DNA of 64,000 nt from Aplectana chamaeleonis (taxonomy: Eukaryota > Nematoda > Chromadorea > Rhabditida > Cosmocercidae), in contig JAPDOI010001360.1 of NCBI GenBank assembly GCA_029168955.1, positions 62,001 to 126,000 of the forward strand, written 5' to 3'. A program made the translations under genes and the position numbers. The notes under the pieces were generated by a model, which saw nothing but the letters and a program-made list of their open reading frames with translations, did not search any database and had not been told where the DNA came from. How positions within the stretch are numbered: position 1 is the stretch's first letter; the number at the start of each line of letters is the position of its first letter. Shown in pieces: positions 22,070 to 33,115 of the stretch.

Positions 22070-22640
22070 TGCATAATGGTTTCTGTTATTTATCCATTTA
22101 TTTGCTGTTGAAAGTTGACTAAAACCCTAACAATCGAAAATACAGTGCTGTTTTGGGAGTGAATATTTCTAAGCTCTCATAAATATTGTTTTTGTTGGTG
22201 TTTATGTTGTTGCATGAGCTGTTACCCTGAATGGGGGTGAAGGAAGGTTTCTTCAGCTCAATCGATCCATCCGTCCCCACTCAGGGGTGGTAGTAAACCT
22301 GCCAAACTACGATGTTACACGAGACTAGTAACATTAAAGTTAACTATGAGTTTTTTAGTCTTGACTGAAAGCGATGTGTTTAGGGCCTAAATAAGCTACT
22401 ATCAGAATGTTGGGGTCAAACTTCGAGGTTAGCTGCTTGTAAACTACCTTCATACCCTCTAGAAAATTGCGATCGCGAACATTGATGTTCGCAAATTAAT
22501 CAGCGCCGTCCGCAAACCAACGGTGAAACTCTGCGCGTGTTGAGGAGTGCGCTAGACGACAATGGCGGGTTTGGGTGAAAAGTCCTCGAGAGGACTTTTT
22601 GGCCTAACCCGCCAACTCCGAGTTCCTCACCCATCATCAC
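22070..22640. other. 3' flank of the alpha-mannosidase gene, with a strong hairpin
   Basis: There is no canonical AATAAA close to the stop; AATAAAT-like words occur near 22180. At 22563-22613 a hairpin pairs GGCGGGTTTGG with CCTAACCCGCC and AAAGTCCTC with GAGGACTTT. Nothing coding was seen. Confidence 0.5.
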
Positions 22641-22673
22641 TGGAGCCGTGATTGGGAAAAGAACCGTCTAAAT

Positions 22674-22765
22674 ATGCGCCAATTCCCCGACGGCTGGCGC
22701 ACAGTTCGTCATGCTACTCACTCAGGCACCAGTTCGATTCGACCGATGACCGAACAGCTTTTTTC
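22674..22765 (+). repeat. tRNA-derived repeat candidate
   Basis: It contains a B-box-like AGTTCGATTCG preceded by CTCAGGCACC, the same pair of words found inverted at 27730-27825. It could be a tRNA-related SINE head. No complete cloverleaf was found. Confidence 0.3.
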
Positions 22766-23260
22766 TGCCACGTCGGGGCGAACGAGAGACGTTTCGGCAA
22801 AGTTCCGCCTTCTCGTTTTCCACGAGAGAAACGGGAGACGTCGGGGGTTGGCGCCGTACTAATCAATCGGCTCGATTGGACCGACAGCGAAACGGAACAT
22901 TGCGAAATTCGGGAATGGTAGCCAACAAATTTTGAACAGATGCTGCTGTCATTGGCTTTTCTTGTCCCCTACGATACGGATTGTACTCAAATTCTCCAAA
23001 AAAGGATTATTTACTGTTTTCTTTCTCTACGGTTAGTCAGCCAGCTTCATTAAATCGGCCGATATTCATCTCTTTTTGATTTTTCGCTAGAAATAAAAAA
23101 ATGAATCCGTTTGGTGAATATACAAACTTCTTGAAGCATATTCGTCAACTTCTGTTGCTCCTCGATGTAAGAAATCGTGAAATAAGCGGAAATTAATCGA
23201 ACACCAGGGTGCAGGTCTACGAGATGTGAAACATGGCAATTTCGCTCGGACTCCCCACCA

Positions 23261-24598
23261 GGGGCCGTATTCATCAATGATTTACCCGCGAGGTAAGTGT
23301 TAAGTCCTTCGAATTTGGCGCTTACCCGGTATTCACACGATTACTTACTCGGAATTTTCGAGTAAAAATCCAGGTAAAATTTATCCGACGTACGGAGCAG
23401 GGCAAATTTTACTCCCAGCCGGCTGCAGCTGCATTCATCGCGGAAACAGCAATGGAGCCCAATATTTTCATCGATAATTCAAACTACTCGTTTCCTTATA
23501 AGTTATTCTGCCTTTTTATGACTCAATCAAAAAGTTTGAGGGACAGCTGAATTTTTAATGCTATAATTCATTCTGCCAAATAAACTAAGGGGTTTAACTT
23601 TTTCTTCTCTACAATTAAAGAAGCACGATTCGATATAGAAAAGTCCTATGGCTTTTTTTTCGTCGACTTGTATCACGCAGAAAAGGGCGTATTTATCGTT
23701 GGCTGTACGGTGATCACTTCCAGAAAATTTTACGAATTTCCCCCTGAAACTCGTGACCCACCAAGAGTAGCTCAGAGCTCAAAAAAAAACAGATAGGAAC
23801 AGAATGGTTCTTTTGAACGGTATATCAAATTTGGTTGAAAAACTGGACCGAAAGAAAAACCAAAAAATAGTAGTGGGTAGGTTTAGCTACAACCTAATAC
23901 TCTCAGAGGAAAACTTCCATCGTATAGAAGAACAAAAATTAGAAAAAACCGACGAGTGCCTCTGGAAAAAAGTCTAGCTAGAAGAAATGGAATAGTCAGT
24001 AATGTTGAATAATGCTATTTTCTATATATGAGGAGCCCCCTATAATGTACTTCAAAGTTTTCGTTAACCACGAAAGACATGCACTTCTCTCTAGCCTCCT
24101 TGAATAAAAAAAAAAGAGTGAATCGGCGAAAGAATTTTCAATTGACGACGCCTACTCAGTGTTTCGGTGAGTGCACACTGTACACATTTTCGCGCGGGAT
24201 CTTACCCGGGTAAGTAAGTGTATGGTGAATGCCGTTTCGCGGTGAGTACTGTGCTTATCTGGGCCAAATTCCAGTCCGCAATTGCGTCTCGACACGCTTT
24301 GCGGCCGCACGCTCCCGAGTCGGAAGAGCTTCCAGCGCCGCAGCCGCCGATCTGCTGACTCTAGGTGGGCTTTTGAAACTGGAAACTAAGAAAAATTAGA
24401 GAAAATTGTATAAAAGCCACATCGAGTCGGCTTTGGTGCTGGAAACCCGACTGACTCGAGCGCGTGCGGCCGCAAAGCGTGTCGAGACGCAATTGCGGAC
24501 CGGAATTTGGCCCAAATAAGCACAGTAAGCAATCGGCTCTCGGGTAGGGTAAATGTAAAGTAAGATTTACCCGGCATTTCAATGATGAATACGGCCCC
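23261..24598. mobile_element. 1.34-kb TIR element with GGGGCCGTATTCATCA ends
   Basis: Left end GGGGCCGTATTCATCAATGA at 23261. Right end ATGATGAATACGGCCCC at 24598. The subterminal parts repeat GTAAGTAAGTG and TTTACCCGGG words in inverted orientation. No transposase frame, so it is non-autonomous. A family X MITE is inserted at 24247-24527. Confidence 0.7.
24247..24527. mobile_element. Family X palindromic MITE, copy 1
   Basis: The ends TACTGTGCTTATCTGGGCC and GGCCCAAATAAGCACAGTA continue into arms of about 75 bp (AATTGCGTCTCGACACGC in each). The centre has AGAGAAAATTGTATAAAAG. Copies lie at 25261 and 31381. The flanking TA dinucleotides suggest a Tc1/mariner-type target. Confidence 0.85.
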
Positions 24599-24870
24599 AG
24601 GGGTGTGCACTTACCGTTTACCGAATTACCCGGTTTGGGAGTTTCCGGTAAATTTTGATTTCCCGATTTACCGACTTGATCTCGAAATTTACCGAAATTT
24701 TAACCGATCAAACTTAAGCAACTTTTTTCGCTAAGTGGATCCATTTCTCGCCTTAATTGCATGAACAAAGGCACAAGAGAAAAACAGGATGAGGAGATAG
24801 ACCGGCAATAGACTGAAAAACAAAAAATACTTGTTGAGAATTCATCCATCTATCTAGTCGCTATCGAGTT

Positions 24871-24975
24871 AAGCGACCACCACAGGCCCGGCCTCCTTCG
24901 CTCACCACCACGGGCAAGGGATGTGGCCCGTGGTGGTCAGCTGAGCGAAGGAGGTCGGACCTGTGGTGGTCCCTT
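24871..24975. repeat. 105-bp palindrome
   Basis: GCGACCACCACAGGCCCGGCC...GGTCGGACCTGTGGTGGTC, with an inner CCACCACGGGC/GCCCGTGGTGG. It should form a strong cruciform. Confidence 0.85.
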
Positions 24976-25208
24976 ATATCTCGTTTGTTTGGAGAAATTG
25001 AGATCTTGCATTTGGCACGTGTCATACAGGAGGGTTCTTCTATACATTTACAAGAAAATCGCAAAATTTTTATCAGAGGGTGTACTGTGCCTTTAACGCA
25101 GGACTGCGATAAAAACGTCCGGTTAATTCTGAAATTTCACCTTTCTAAACTGTAACTCCACGACCAAATGGCAAGTTTTTCGTCATTATGAGGTTTGTTG
25201 GCGTATAC

Positions 25209-25583
25209 ACTGGTAATACTTTGCATTCCCTATTGAAGGTTGGGGCAAATTCGGTGCACCTACTGTGCTTCTCTGGGCCTAATTCCGGTCTCGACACGCT
25301 TCGCAGCCGCGCGCTTTCGAGTCGGAAAAGTTTCCAGCGCAGCACCCGCCGATCTGTTGACTCTAGGTGAGTTTTAGAAACTGGAAACTAAACAAAATTA
25401 GAGAAAACTGTATAAAAAACCCACATCGAGTCATCTTTGGCGCTGGAAACTCGACCGACTCGAGAGCGTGCGGCCGCAAAGCGTGTCGAGACGCAATTGC
25501 GAACCGGAATTTGGCTAAGAGAAGCACAGTATGTGGTAGCATATGGCGCAGAGTTTGCGCCAACCTTCAGTAGTGAACGCAAC
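25209..25583. mobile_element. Family Y palindromic MITE split by a family X copy
   Basis: The left fragment 25209-25260 (GAAGGTTGGGGCAAATTCGG) and right fragment 25532-25583 (GTTTGCGCCAACCTTC) together match the uninterrupted Y copy at 40913-41044. Family X sits between them, flanked by TA on both sides. Confidence 0.75.
25261..25531. mobile_element. Family X palindromic MITE, copy 2, nested in Y
   Basis: TACTGTGCTTCTCTGGGCC to AAGAGAAGCACAGTA. The centre AGAGAAAACTGTATAAAAA matches copy 1. Insertion into Y with duplication of TA is visible by comparison with the empty Y at 40.9 kb. Confidence 0.85.
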
Positions 25584-26580
25584 GTACAGTACCGCGCACG
25601 TTTTTTTGCAAAAACGGCGTTTTGCGGCGTTTTTTGTGCCCACAAAGCGCCGCATCGCCATAGCTCACTTAAAATTTGACAAATTCAGATTTCCAGAGAG
25701 TTTTCGTGTTCCTCTCGGTCAGACAAATGCAGCGATATGTGTATAAAGTCTTTTGGACTCCGATGTTTTGTTGAAAAAATGCGTTCTTCTTTCTAAAATT
25801 CACGTTGACCACAGGTTTAAACATGACAGATGTCTGCAATCATCACCGTGTGATCAGTTTATAGTGATATATTTTGTAGTGCAATTATGTAATTTTCTAT
25901 GAACTTTTGGAGTTGAATCTACCATTTTGTAACACTATCGTGTAGCTTTTTACACCAGGTGCTGAGTTGATCGCAAAACGCATGGCTCCGGGCGAGATTG
26001 AACCAGCATATTCCCTTTCCGGGGAAGCGCCTTATCGCACTGCACCACCGAAGCCCCAGCGCCGCTCTCACTCAACTGCTCGGTAAATCTTCACCGAAGC
26101 AAGAATCGTGTAAGACTTAACTAGGGCATCATCTTGACAGGTCTACCACTGTTAGATTGTCTCTGACGGTATTCCTGTTTCATCCCGTTATGCGGGTGAA
26201 AGGATGATTGCTTCGGTGAAGATTTACCGAGCAGTCGAGTGAGAGCGGCGCTGGGGTTTCGGTGGTGCAGTGCGATAAGGCGCTTCCCGGAAATGGAATA
26301 TGCTGGTTCAATCTCGCCCGGAGCCAAGCGTTTTGCGATCAACTCAGCACCTTGTGTAAACATACCTTAACGTGCACTGCGACGTTGAACTGCAGTTACG
26401 GCAAAAAAAACATCCAAAAATCGTGTAAGACTATCGTGTAGCACTCAACGACAGCAATTCAGAAATGACTTCCAATTTGAAATCGGACTACTTTGAAGCT
26501 AGTTATGGCGATGTGGCGCTTTGTGAGCGCAAAAATGCCGCAAAACGTTTTTTTTGCAAAAAAAAAGCGCGGTATTGTAT
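25583..26580. mobile_element. 1-kb element with about 110-bp TIRs
   Basis: Left arm ACGTACAGTACCGCGCACG to about 25700, right arm from about 26465 to ATGCCGCAAAACG and GCGCGGTATTGTAT at 26580. The shared inner words include GGCGCTTTGTG and ATGGCGATG. The middle holds the tRNA-like fold-back at 25934-26375. Confidence 0.7.
25934..26375. repeat. Head-to-head pair of tRNA-like repeats
   Basis: The two arms (about 25950-26110 and 26205-26365) are reverse complements. On the + strand the right arm reads GGTGGTGCAGTGCGATAAGG (A-box region) and GGTTCAATCTC (B-box region) about 40 bases later, the spacing of a tRNA promoter. The left arm has the same on the minus strand. A tRNA-derived SINE duplicated in inverted orientation is the simplest reading. 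It is not a functional tRNA. Confidence 0.5.
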
Positions 26581-26749
26581 CACTAGGATCCATGCCGACT
26601 GTTAGTATGTGATACTACGCTCGTCCTTGCATGGTGGTTCATTGAAGATTCTTTTGGTTGCATGGAATATGTAGAGAAACTTAGATCTAGGAACTTCAAC
26701 GAATTTACTTTTTTTACCAAAAAAAAAATTGGAAAATGTTGACCATCGG

Positions 26750-27010
26750 AAAACTAGCGTTGATTTTTAGCAGATTATGGTAGATCATTTATGGGTGTAC
26801 GGTAGTTCGGTCAATGTCTCAGACTTGGCTCAAAATTTGTATGCGAGGGTTATTCCGGGTGGTGGATGCGGATTTAGTGTCCGTTTTGTCGATTTTCAAA
26901 ACAGTAAGATAGGTTTGGCAGCCTGAATGGTATGGTACCTACCGTAACCTACAATAAGCTTCAAAATTTTGACAAGCGGACTCTAGATTCGTGTTCAGCA
27001 CCCTAGACTA
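26750..27010. repeat. Dispersed repeat family R (AGATTCGTGTTCAGCAC)
   Basis: This block shares the words TACGGTAGTTCGGTCAATGT, ACCGTAACCTACA and AGATTCGTGTTCAGCACC with 31651-31900 and 41040-42115. There is no coding sense. Confidence 0.7.
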
Positions 27011-27349
27011 CCCCTGTATATAGGCTTTGAGCCGAATCCGATTTTTTTAGAACACCATAAAATTTCGTGGAGCCGCCCCCTACCTTGCCGCCAGGCCTTG
27101 AAGAATTCGTGAATACGATTCACCTTTCTTCCAGCATGAATATCGTGTTGCATGATGCAAGAGCGGTAATTCGCAATTGCAGAGCGGAATTTAGCTCCGA
27201 AAACGACAGTATGACAACAAAAACAGGGCAAGAATGAACAAAATCTCTGAACTATAAATCAGTGTAAACCAATCACTAGAAAACTGATTGTTGAGTATTA
27301 ATAAATTCAAGTATTTGTTGAGGCGTGGGATTTTAACGGTCAAAACCTG

Positions 27350-27560
27350 GATGATGACGTCAGCATCTTGTTAGCATCGATTCTACGCCCTACACCCTGC
27401 ATTGCGGTCACCGCGACGACGTCATCCTTGATTTTTCGAGCATGGTGGCAAAGCCATATAACCACATGCTCCGAAAATCAAGGATGACGTCATCGCGATA
27501 TCAGCTATGAAGGGTAAGTGCGTAGAATCGATGGTAACAAGATGATGACGTCATCATGTT
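27350..27560. repeat. Fold-back repeat with repeated TGACGTCA octamers
   Basis: ATCGATTCTACGCCC/GTGCGTAGAATCGAT and CAAGGATGACGTCATCGCG/GCGACGACGTCATCCTTG form arms around AGCATGGTGGCAAAGCC. Perfect TGACGTCA, or GACGTCA cores, occur at least four times here and once more near 27611. Confidence 0.75.
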
Positions 27561-27729
27561 ATTAGAATCCCTGCTATGAAAGGTGGACCGATGCGTGATC
27601 CACGAAGTAGTGACGTCATCATCGAGACTGCCATACCGGCTTTGAGGGGTGGACCGATGTCATTCCCGAAACGAACGAGCCACGTTTCGGGTTGACCCCG
27701 CCCCTTTTTTCGTTTCGAGCCAGAGCGGT

Positions 27730-27825
27730 TCAACGGTCCAACCTCGTTCTGACGGCGCTCGAATCGAACCGGTGCCTGAGGAGGTGATAACGCGATCAAT
27801 AGCCTAGTATTGCCGTCCGTCAATT
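27730..27825 (-). repeat. tRNA-derived repeat candidate
   Basis: On the minus strand TGACGG opens and CCGTCA closes the segment. CACCGGTTCGATTCGAGCGC gives a B box and TACTAGGCTATTGATCGCG an A-box-like stretch. It shares CTCAGGCACC and the B box with 22674-22765. The cloverleaf is incomplete. Confidence 0.35.
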
Positions 27826-27829
27826 GATG

Positions 27830-30235
27830 CGCTCAGCTGACTGCTTTTCTCTAATTCTTCTTTCCTTGTTTAGCTTGTTGTGCTCTCGATTTTCTTCTGT
27901 TTTTAGATTCAACTAGGGCTGCGAATTGAGCTAACAGTGGCCAAGAAGTCTGTCAGTTGTATAGCTAGACCAGAACCCGCCGAAAAGCCTCTGCTCTCAA
28001 ATTTCAAGTCTATCCTGCTTTTTTTCACCTGTGTTCATGGAAGGTTAACTATTCACTTTTGTTTTTTTTGTTTTCTCAGGCATGCGAAATTCAAAAAAAA
28101 AACAGAGAAAACTTATGCGTTGCCATTTCAACCTCCGAAGTATCGACTAGACTTAGGACAGGAGCAAATAATTAGTCGCATAGTTCGATTACCTGAATAT
28201 TTTGTTCATTTGGCAATTTCAATTTTTTTTTGATTATGCAGCTCATTTGGTCAATTACATTACTGAATTACTTAATTGAATTATTGAAGCGGGATGAATG
28301 TTCGGAATATCAAAGAATAACAGAAATAGAAAAAATTCTCGACTGTGTTCATGAAGAGTTTTAATATCATTTTGAACTCAACAGCTACGTTATATTCTTG
28401 CAGGGTATTTTTTCAGAGTATTTCTCCAAACAGATCTCAAAAGTGTAAAGATAGATACTGCGGAGGCGGAAATGACAATTCGCGTGTTTTCTGTCTTTTT
28501 CCCTAAATACCGGGAAGAGCAAATAATACAGATTCATCGCAGAAGCGTGTTGTAAGATTTTCATAATCACAGGGTGAGAAAGGAACAATCTAGACCTGGT
28601 ACTCAAAAAGAAAGGTTTCCTAGCAACTTTTCATCAAATTTCTGCTGAGCTATTCATCTGACAGAATTCTCCGTCCAGTTTCACACGAATTCGCGATTCT
28701 CATTGAATTGAAAACATCGATAAGAAAAATCGGGAGTACATAATACTTATATGTAAAAGCTAGACAAAGAGAAAGCAAACAGAAGTAAATTAATCAGCTG
28801 AACGGAGCAATCAACGAAAGCACGGTCATCACCTCTAACGTAAAAGTGTTACTCTCAGGATACAAGAAACATAGAGAGCACAGGAAAACCATTGCGCGCC
28901 ATCATCCAAAACTATAGTTTTCGCTGTTATCCTTATCACAGCGAATATCTTTGTCGAGAAAGTGTCAACGGTTGGTGTATGAGACGCACGGTTTGAGCGC
29001 CTAGGAAAGCCTCTCGATGGCCAATTGCAACGTGATTGCGTGGCGTAGCGCTATGTCGCGCTGCTCCCTCCCGCGAGGTCAGTGGTTTGGTTCCCTCCGC
29101 ACACAAAGTTTTGCACATGCGTGTGCAATAGTTTAGGATGTCAATCATTCCTCGTTCATCGTCGTATGGAGCAGAGCGATGTCTCGATATTCATGACAGC
29201 GGTTCGTGAGATCGTTTCCACAGCAGACTAGTTTTGCAAACAGGTATGCATGAGGCAGTTGCCAGTTAGAGAAAGGGTTACATCGATTTCTCGAACTTCA
29301 ATTCCTCCTGATTACTGTGAAGTGATCACGATTCTGAACTCTCAGTAGTCGACGTCCCGTAACCCTTCCCGCGGAAGGGCAATAGATCGGTCGCGGGCAG
29401 TCGGCAGCGCCGTTTCGTTGACTGCCCGTACGCGGTGAACAAGCACTCTGCGGCATTTCTGCCACCGCCTTACGGCTAATTTGGTGACTGACAGAAGACA
29501 ATACTAAAGCAGTTTGCGGCACATTTGAAAATCACCCTTTAAGTAGGGGTCTGTAAAAACAAAATTTCAAAAATTCCCTTGTGGAAACTTCAGTTTGAAC
29601 TGCTCTTGATAAGTAAGGAGTGAGCTTCTACGGGAAAGCTTCCTACACTCACTGGTTCTTGCAGTCTTACTATTCGCAGATACCATAAACGCACAGTGGT
29701 TCACCTGCCCCAGACAGCGTCGCACACAGCGCGGGTTTTGAAAAGAGTCTTAACACAGCGTTCTCTGCTCAGCAATCGTTCACTGGCTCCACCTAGTGGG
29801 TGGTGCAATGATGATATCAAGGTGAGAATCGATGAGTGATTTTTCGATGACCCACTGAAATAGCCCACTGCCCGCCGACACTCTGCGGGAAGATGGGAAA
29901 GCCTCTCTGTCCGCGGGAAGTGGGGCGCTGTGCCACGCCCACGAAATTGGGGCCGCGCGAAGTCGACTAGCCCGACTTGGTCGGCAGGAAGTGGGCTGTT
30001 TTTTTTTTAATCTGAGTATGCGAATACGATACAGAGTGCGTAGGTGAGCTCGCTCACCAAAATAGTCCTAAATAAAATAATTGTGAGTAAACACGAATTC
30101 TCAATGACCTCAGAGGTCTCCAAATTCAATATTTATTACTGCTCCGCACTCAGAACCTTTGTTGAACGTCCACTGAAAATTGTGTCTGCGTAGAAATTCC
30201 GTATAATTTGTTCACTTGCACCTCCGAGACAAGGA
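27830..30235. other. No gene recognised
   Basis: AT-rich sequence with runs of A and T. Between 27900 and 28230 there is weak exon-like sequence (VAKKSVSCIARPEPAEKPLL, then YALPFQPPKYRLDLGQEQII), but the only intron joining the halves would be 36 nt. From 29340 to 29960 GC-rich CCCGCGGAAG words recur in both orientations. Nothing else can be supported. Confidence 0.4.
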
Positions 30236-30239
30236 CTCG

Positions 30240-30535
30240 GGGATTTTAGTGAACCTGCAATTTCCCCCTGAGAGTTTCTGCTTACCTTGAGAAAGGAAAC
30301 ACGCTGTTTACAATTATGTCGCTGGGGTCGTATAAGACCAACTGGGGTTCGAGTAATGGCCTCTGGAAAATTGCCTAAAACCGAGCGGTGAAAACCTAGA
30401 TGACGAGTAGCCCGAGGCTTGTAATTTCCGCCATTTGCAACCGAAATATGCGTGCGGACTTGAAGAAAGAGAAGCTGGGAATGTAGAGAAGAACGGGGCT
30501 ATTGATCGAAAACCATCGCTCATCTTTTCACTGCT
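30240..30535 (-). repeat. Truncated relative of the TTAA-class MITE interior
   Basis: GAACGGGGCTATTGATCGAAAACCATCGCTCATCTT and the CCCGAGGCTTGTAA word match the MITE interiors at 30904 and 43165. TIR ends are not preserved. Confidence 0.55.
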
Positions 30536-30570
30536 GGGATTAAAAGGTGGTATTGGGGAGGCGCGCCAGG

Positions 30571-30737
30571 ATGGCTTCTTCCTATATCTCGCCTATTCGG
30601 AGGAGCCTACCCTACCATTTAAAAGATGATAAACGTTTTCTGGTCAATTCTGCTCCGCTGTCTCCGAATCTGACAGCGGATTTGGCTACGGACACCTCTG
30701 AACGAAGTTCTAAGCGTTTTCGGAGCTTCGCGAAAAG
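30571..30737 (+). CDS. Possible first coding exon, protein not recognised
   Basis: ATG at 30571 opens a frame reading MASSYISPIRRSLP, then LSPNLTADLATD, RSSKRF and SFAKR, ending at a strong donor AAAAG|GTAAGG (GT at 30738). It has 55 codons plus two bases. It is basic and rich in Ser/Pro, with two SP dipeptides, and looks like an unstructured N-terminus. The following intron would contain the MITE at 30904. No downstream exon could be joined with confidence, and chance remains possible. Confidence 0.3.
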
Positions 30738-30903
30738 GTAAGGGCCTTAGGCGAATTTTTAGGGTGTTTGAAAAAAAAAACAATTTTAGATTCGGCTCAA
30801 AACTTTCAACTGGGGGTTATTCAGGGCGTTGAAAGCGAATCTGGAGTCTGTATGTCGCTAGACTTATGGTTACTGTACGTTAGGGTAGGCATAATGCCTT
30901 TAA

Positions 30904-31369
30904 AGGCAGTGCTTACGATAAAAAATGTGTTTCAGTTTCCACTAGGAATGGGTGTTGGAGGGGCACACTGTAATGTTGACGTCGAAGGAACGCATGAAAA
31001 CGAGCCAGGAAAGCTCCAAAGGAGCCCGAAGTTGCCACTTCGAGCGCAAGGCAAACCCCAAAAGCGCAACACACGCCCACCGACGGGAACAAATGAATGC
31101 TCGAAATCGTGAGATGAGCGATGATTTTCAATCATTAGTTCCGCTCTTCATTCTACATTCTCAACTTTTCTCTTCACTTAGGTCAGCAAAAGACGGAAGT
31201 TACAAGACTCGGACAACTCATTCACCATGTTTCCTTAGCTCAATTTTTAAGGGACCATAACTCCGTTCCCAGAAGGTCTTCTACGATTTCAGAGATATCA
31301 TTGGAATCAGCATGGGGCCGTTTTCAAGATAGGCGGGGAAACAGAGAAACGATTTTTATCGTGAACCCT
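30904..31369. mobile_element. TTAA-class MITE
   Basis: Left end AGGCAGTGCTTACGATAAAA after TTAA (30900-30903). Right end TTTTTATCGTGAACCCT before TTAA (31370-31373). 466 bp. A family X element starts 12 bases further right. Confidence 0.82.
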
Positions 31370-31380
31370 TTAACTGGCTT

Positions 31381-31650
31381 TATTGTGCTTCTCTGATTCA
31401 AATTCCGGTCCGCAATTGCGTCTCGACACGCTTTGCGACCGCACGCGCTCGAGTCAGTCGAGTTTCCAGCGCCAAAGCCGACTCGATATTGCTTTCGATA
31501 CAGTTTTCTCCAATCCAGTTCATAAAACCCACCTAGAGTCAACAGATCGGCGGGTGTCGCGCTGGAAACTTTTTCGAGTAGAAAGCGTGCTGCCGCAAAG
31601 CGTGTCGAGACGCAATCGCGGGCCGGAATTAGGCCCAGAGAAGCTCAGTA
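31381..31650. mobile_element. Family X palindromic MITE, copy 3
   Basis: Ends TATTGTGCTTCTCTGAT and CCCAGAGAAGCTCAGTA. Arms contain CAATTGCGTCTCGACACGC and GCGTGTCGAGACGCAATC. Confidence 0.85.
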
Positions 31651-32280
31651 CCTACCCTAAAATCTCGAATTTTTTAAAAAATGGATTTCAGATTCGTGTT
31701 CGGCATCCCAAATAATACCCACACAGAAATTTTGGGCCAATTTTGAGATTTGGTCAATCTACCGTATGCCCACCGTAACCTGCCGTAATCCATCAAAAAT
31801 CGATAAACGGATTGCAGATTCGTGTTAAGCACTGCAAATAACCCCCAGAGCAAGAATTTGAGCCATATCTATCCTAGCACTCCGGAAATCGGCAAACGTC
31901 GCGATTTGCCATCAAATTTTCCCCCCAATGGGAAGCTTCGAACGAATCGAGTCGAAAAGCTCGGGAAATCGTCAAGTAGATGAGCGCCCCAAATAACCTA
32001 CCTGGAAGAATTTTGAGTGAGATATGCAACAATTTGTTTCGAACGTTTCCAGGGGTAAAAAAAAGCGCCCAACCGAAAATCCGCACAAGTCCAAAACGCT
32101 TTCAGAGTATGCAAAGTTTGGAAAATGTGCCTTCACCCAAAATTTGCTCAGTGGGGTAGTTTTGGGCGCTGAACACAAGCATGAGGTCCGTTTACGGATT
32201 TCGCAAACACTAATGCGAGTTTTTGATAGAAAAAAGGCGGGAAATACGAACTTAGACAGGCTATAACTTTTTCCGCAGAT
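31651..32280. repeat. Dispersed repeat family R, second block
   Basis: GATTTCAGATTCGTGTTCGG, ACCGTAACCTGCCGTAATCC and CAGATTCGTGTTAAGCACTG recur at roughly 130-200-base spacing. It resembles 26750-27010 and 41040-42115. Confidence 0.65.
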
Positions 32281-32306
32281 TTCCGTAGCAAAATGCGAGT
32301 TCAGAT

Positions 32307-32610
32307 CAGGGATGAGCGGAGTTCCGCGTTTCGCGTTCCGAAACCCGCAGTTTCGCACATTTTTGGCATTCCGCGTTTCGCATTCCGAAAACCGCAAAAA
32401 ACGCTGCGGAATGCGAAAATATCGGGTCACCTGGGAGGAAGAAAATATCAGATAATTTCTGAATTTTTCCGCATTTCGCGTTCCGAAACCCGCATTTCCG
32501 CGCATTTTCAGGCGTTCCGCGCCCGATTTCCGAAACCCGATAGAAAATTTTAGTTCCGAAACCCGAAAACCGATTTCCGAAATTTCATATTTTTGTTCCG
32601 CTCATCCCTG
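32307..32610. mobile_element. hAT-type MITE with 8-bp TSD
   Basis: The element starts CAGGGATGAGCGGA and ends TCCGCTCATCCCTG. GTTCAGAT flanks it exactly at 32299-32306 and 32611-32618. The CAGGG terminus and 8-bp TSD are hAT hallmarks. The body repeats TTCCGCGTTTCGCATTCCG and CCGAAACCCGC words. Confidence 0.9.
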
Positions 32611-32739
32611 GTTCAGATTCGAAGAGGGCGTGCCAGATTTGACTAGCAAACATTTATCAGCTTTCTGATCCGGGGGGGGGGGTACACCATGCGAGGTTCT
32701 TTAGTAAGTATCTGCGAATTTCTTTTAGACAATAAAAGG

Positions 32740-33115
32740 CAATTTGTACAGGGAACAAAATAACCTTATTCTGTAAAATATTGCCCTTTTTGTGCAATGA
32801 CCTTTTGCCATCTTCCAGGCAGCATCATAATTCCACATTCTAAAACTTGTGGTTTTTATCGGCAAAAAACTGAACCAGATACGATTTGACATCTTTATCA
32901 TTATTGAAATTTTTATCATTCAAGGAGTTTTGCAAAGATCGAAATAAAAAATAATCAGATGGTGCAAGGCCAGAAATATATGGTGGACGTGGCAGAACAT
33001 CCCAACCAGGCTGCAATAATTTTTGCCGAGTGACTTAAGATGTGTGTGTCCCTGCATTGTCATGATGAGATACAACACATTTTCGATTTGGCAATTCCTC
33101 AGGCAAACGCTGGCT
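32740..33115 (-). pseudogene. Mariner transposase, C-terminal relic
   Basis: Across two frames the minus strand gives SHHDNAGTHTS (one catalytic Asp), GLAPSDYFLFRSLQNSL and VKSYLVQFFADKN, the C-terminal part of a mariner transposase. The third catalytic Asp, usually in the PPYSPDLAPSD box, is Gly here (PPYISGLAPSD). A TAG after HKF and at least one frameshift are further breaks. The N-terminal half is absent. Confidence 0.8.

Noticed and set aside
27904..28233. Two-exon gene with a short intron
   Set aside because: The only intron with GT and AG would be 36 nt, too short even for nematodes, and the protein is not recognised.
30904..31260. Overlapping frames near 31 kb (MKTSQESSKGARS type)
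   Set aside because: They lie inside a TTAA-class MITE whose other copies do not keep the frame.
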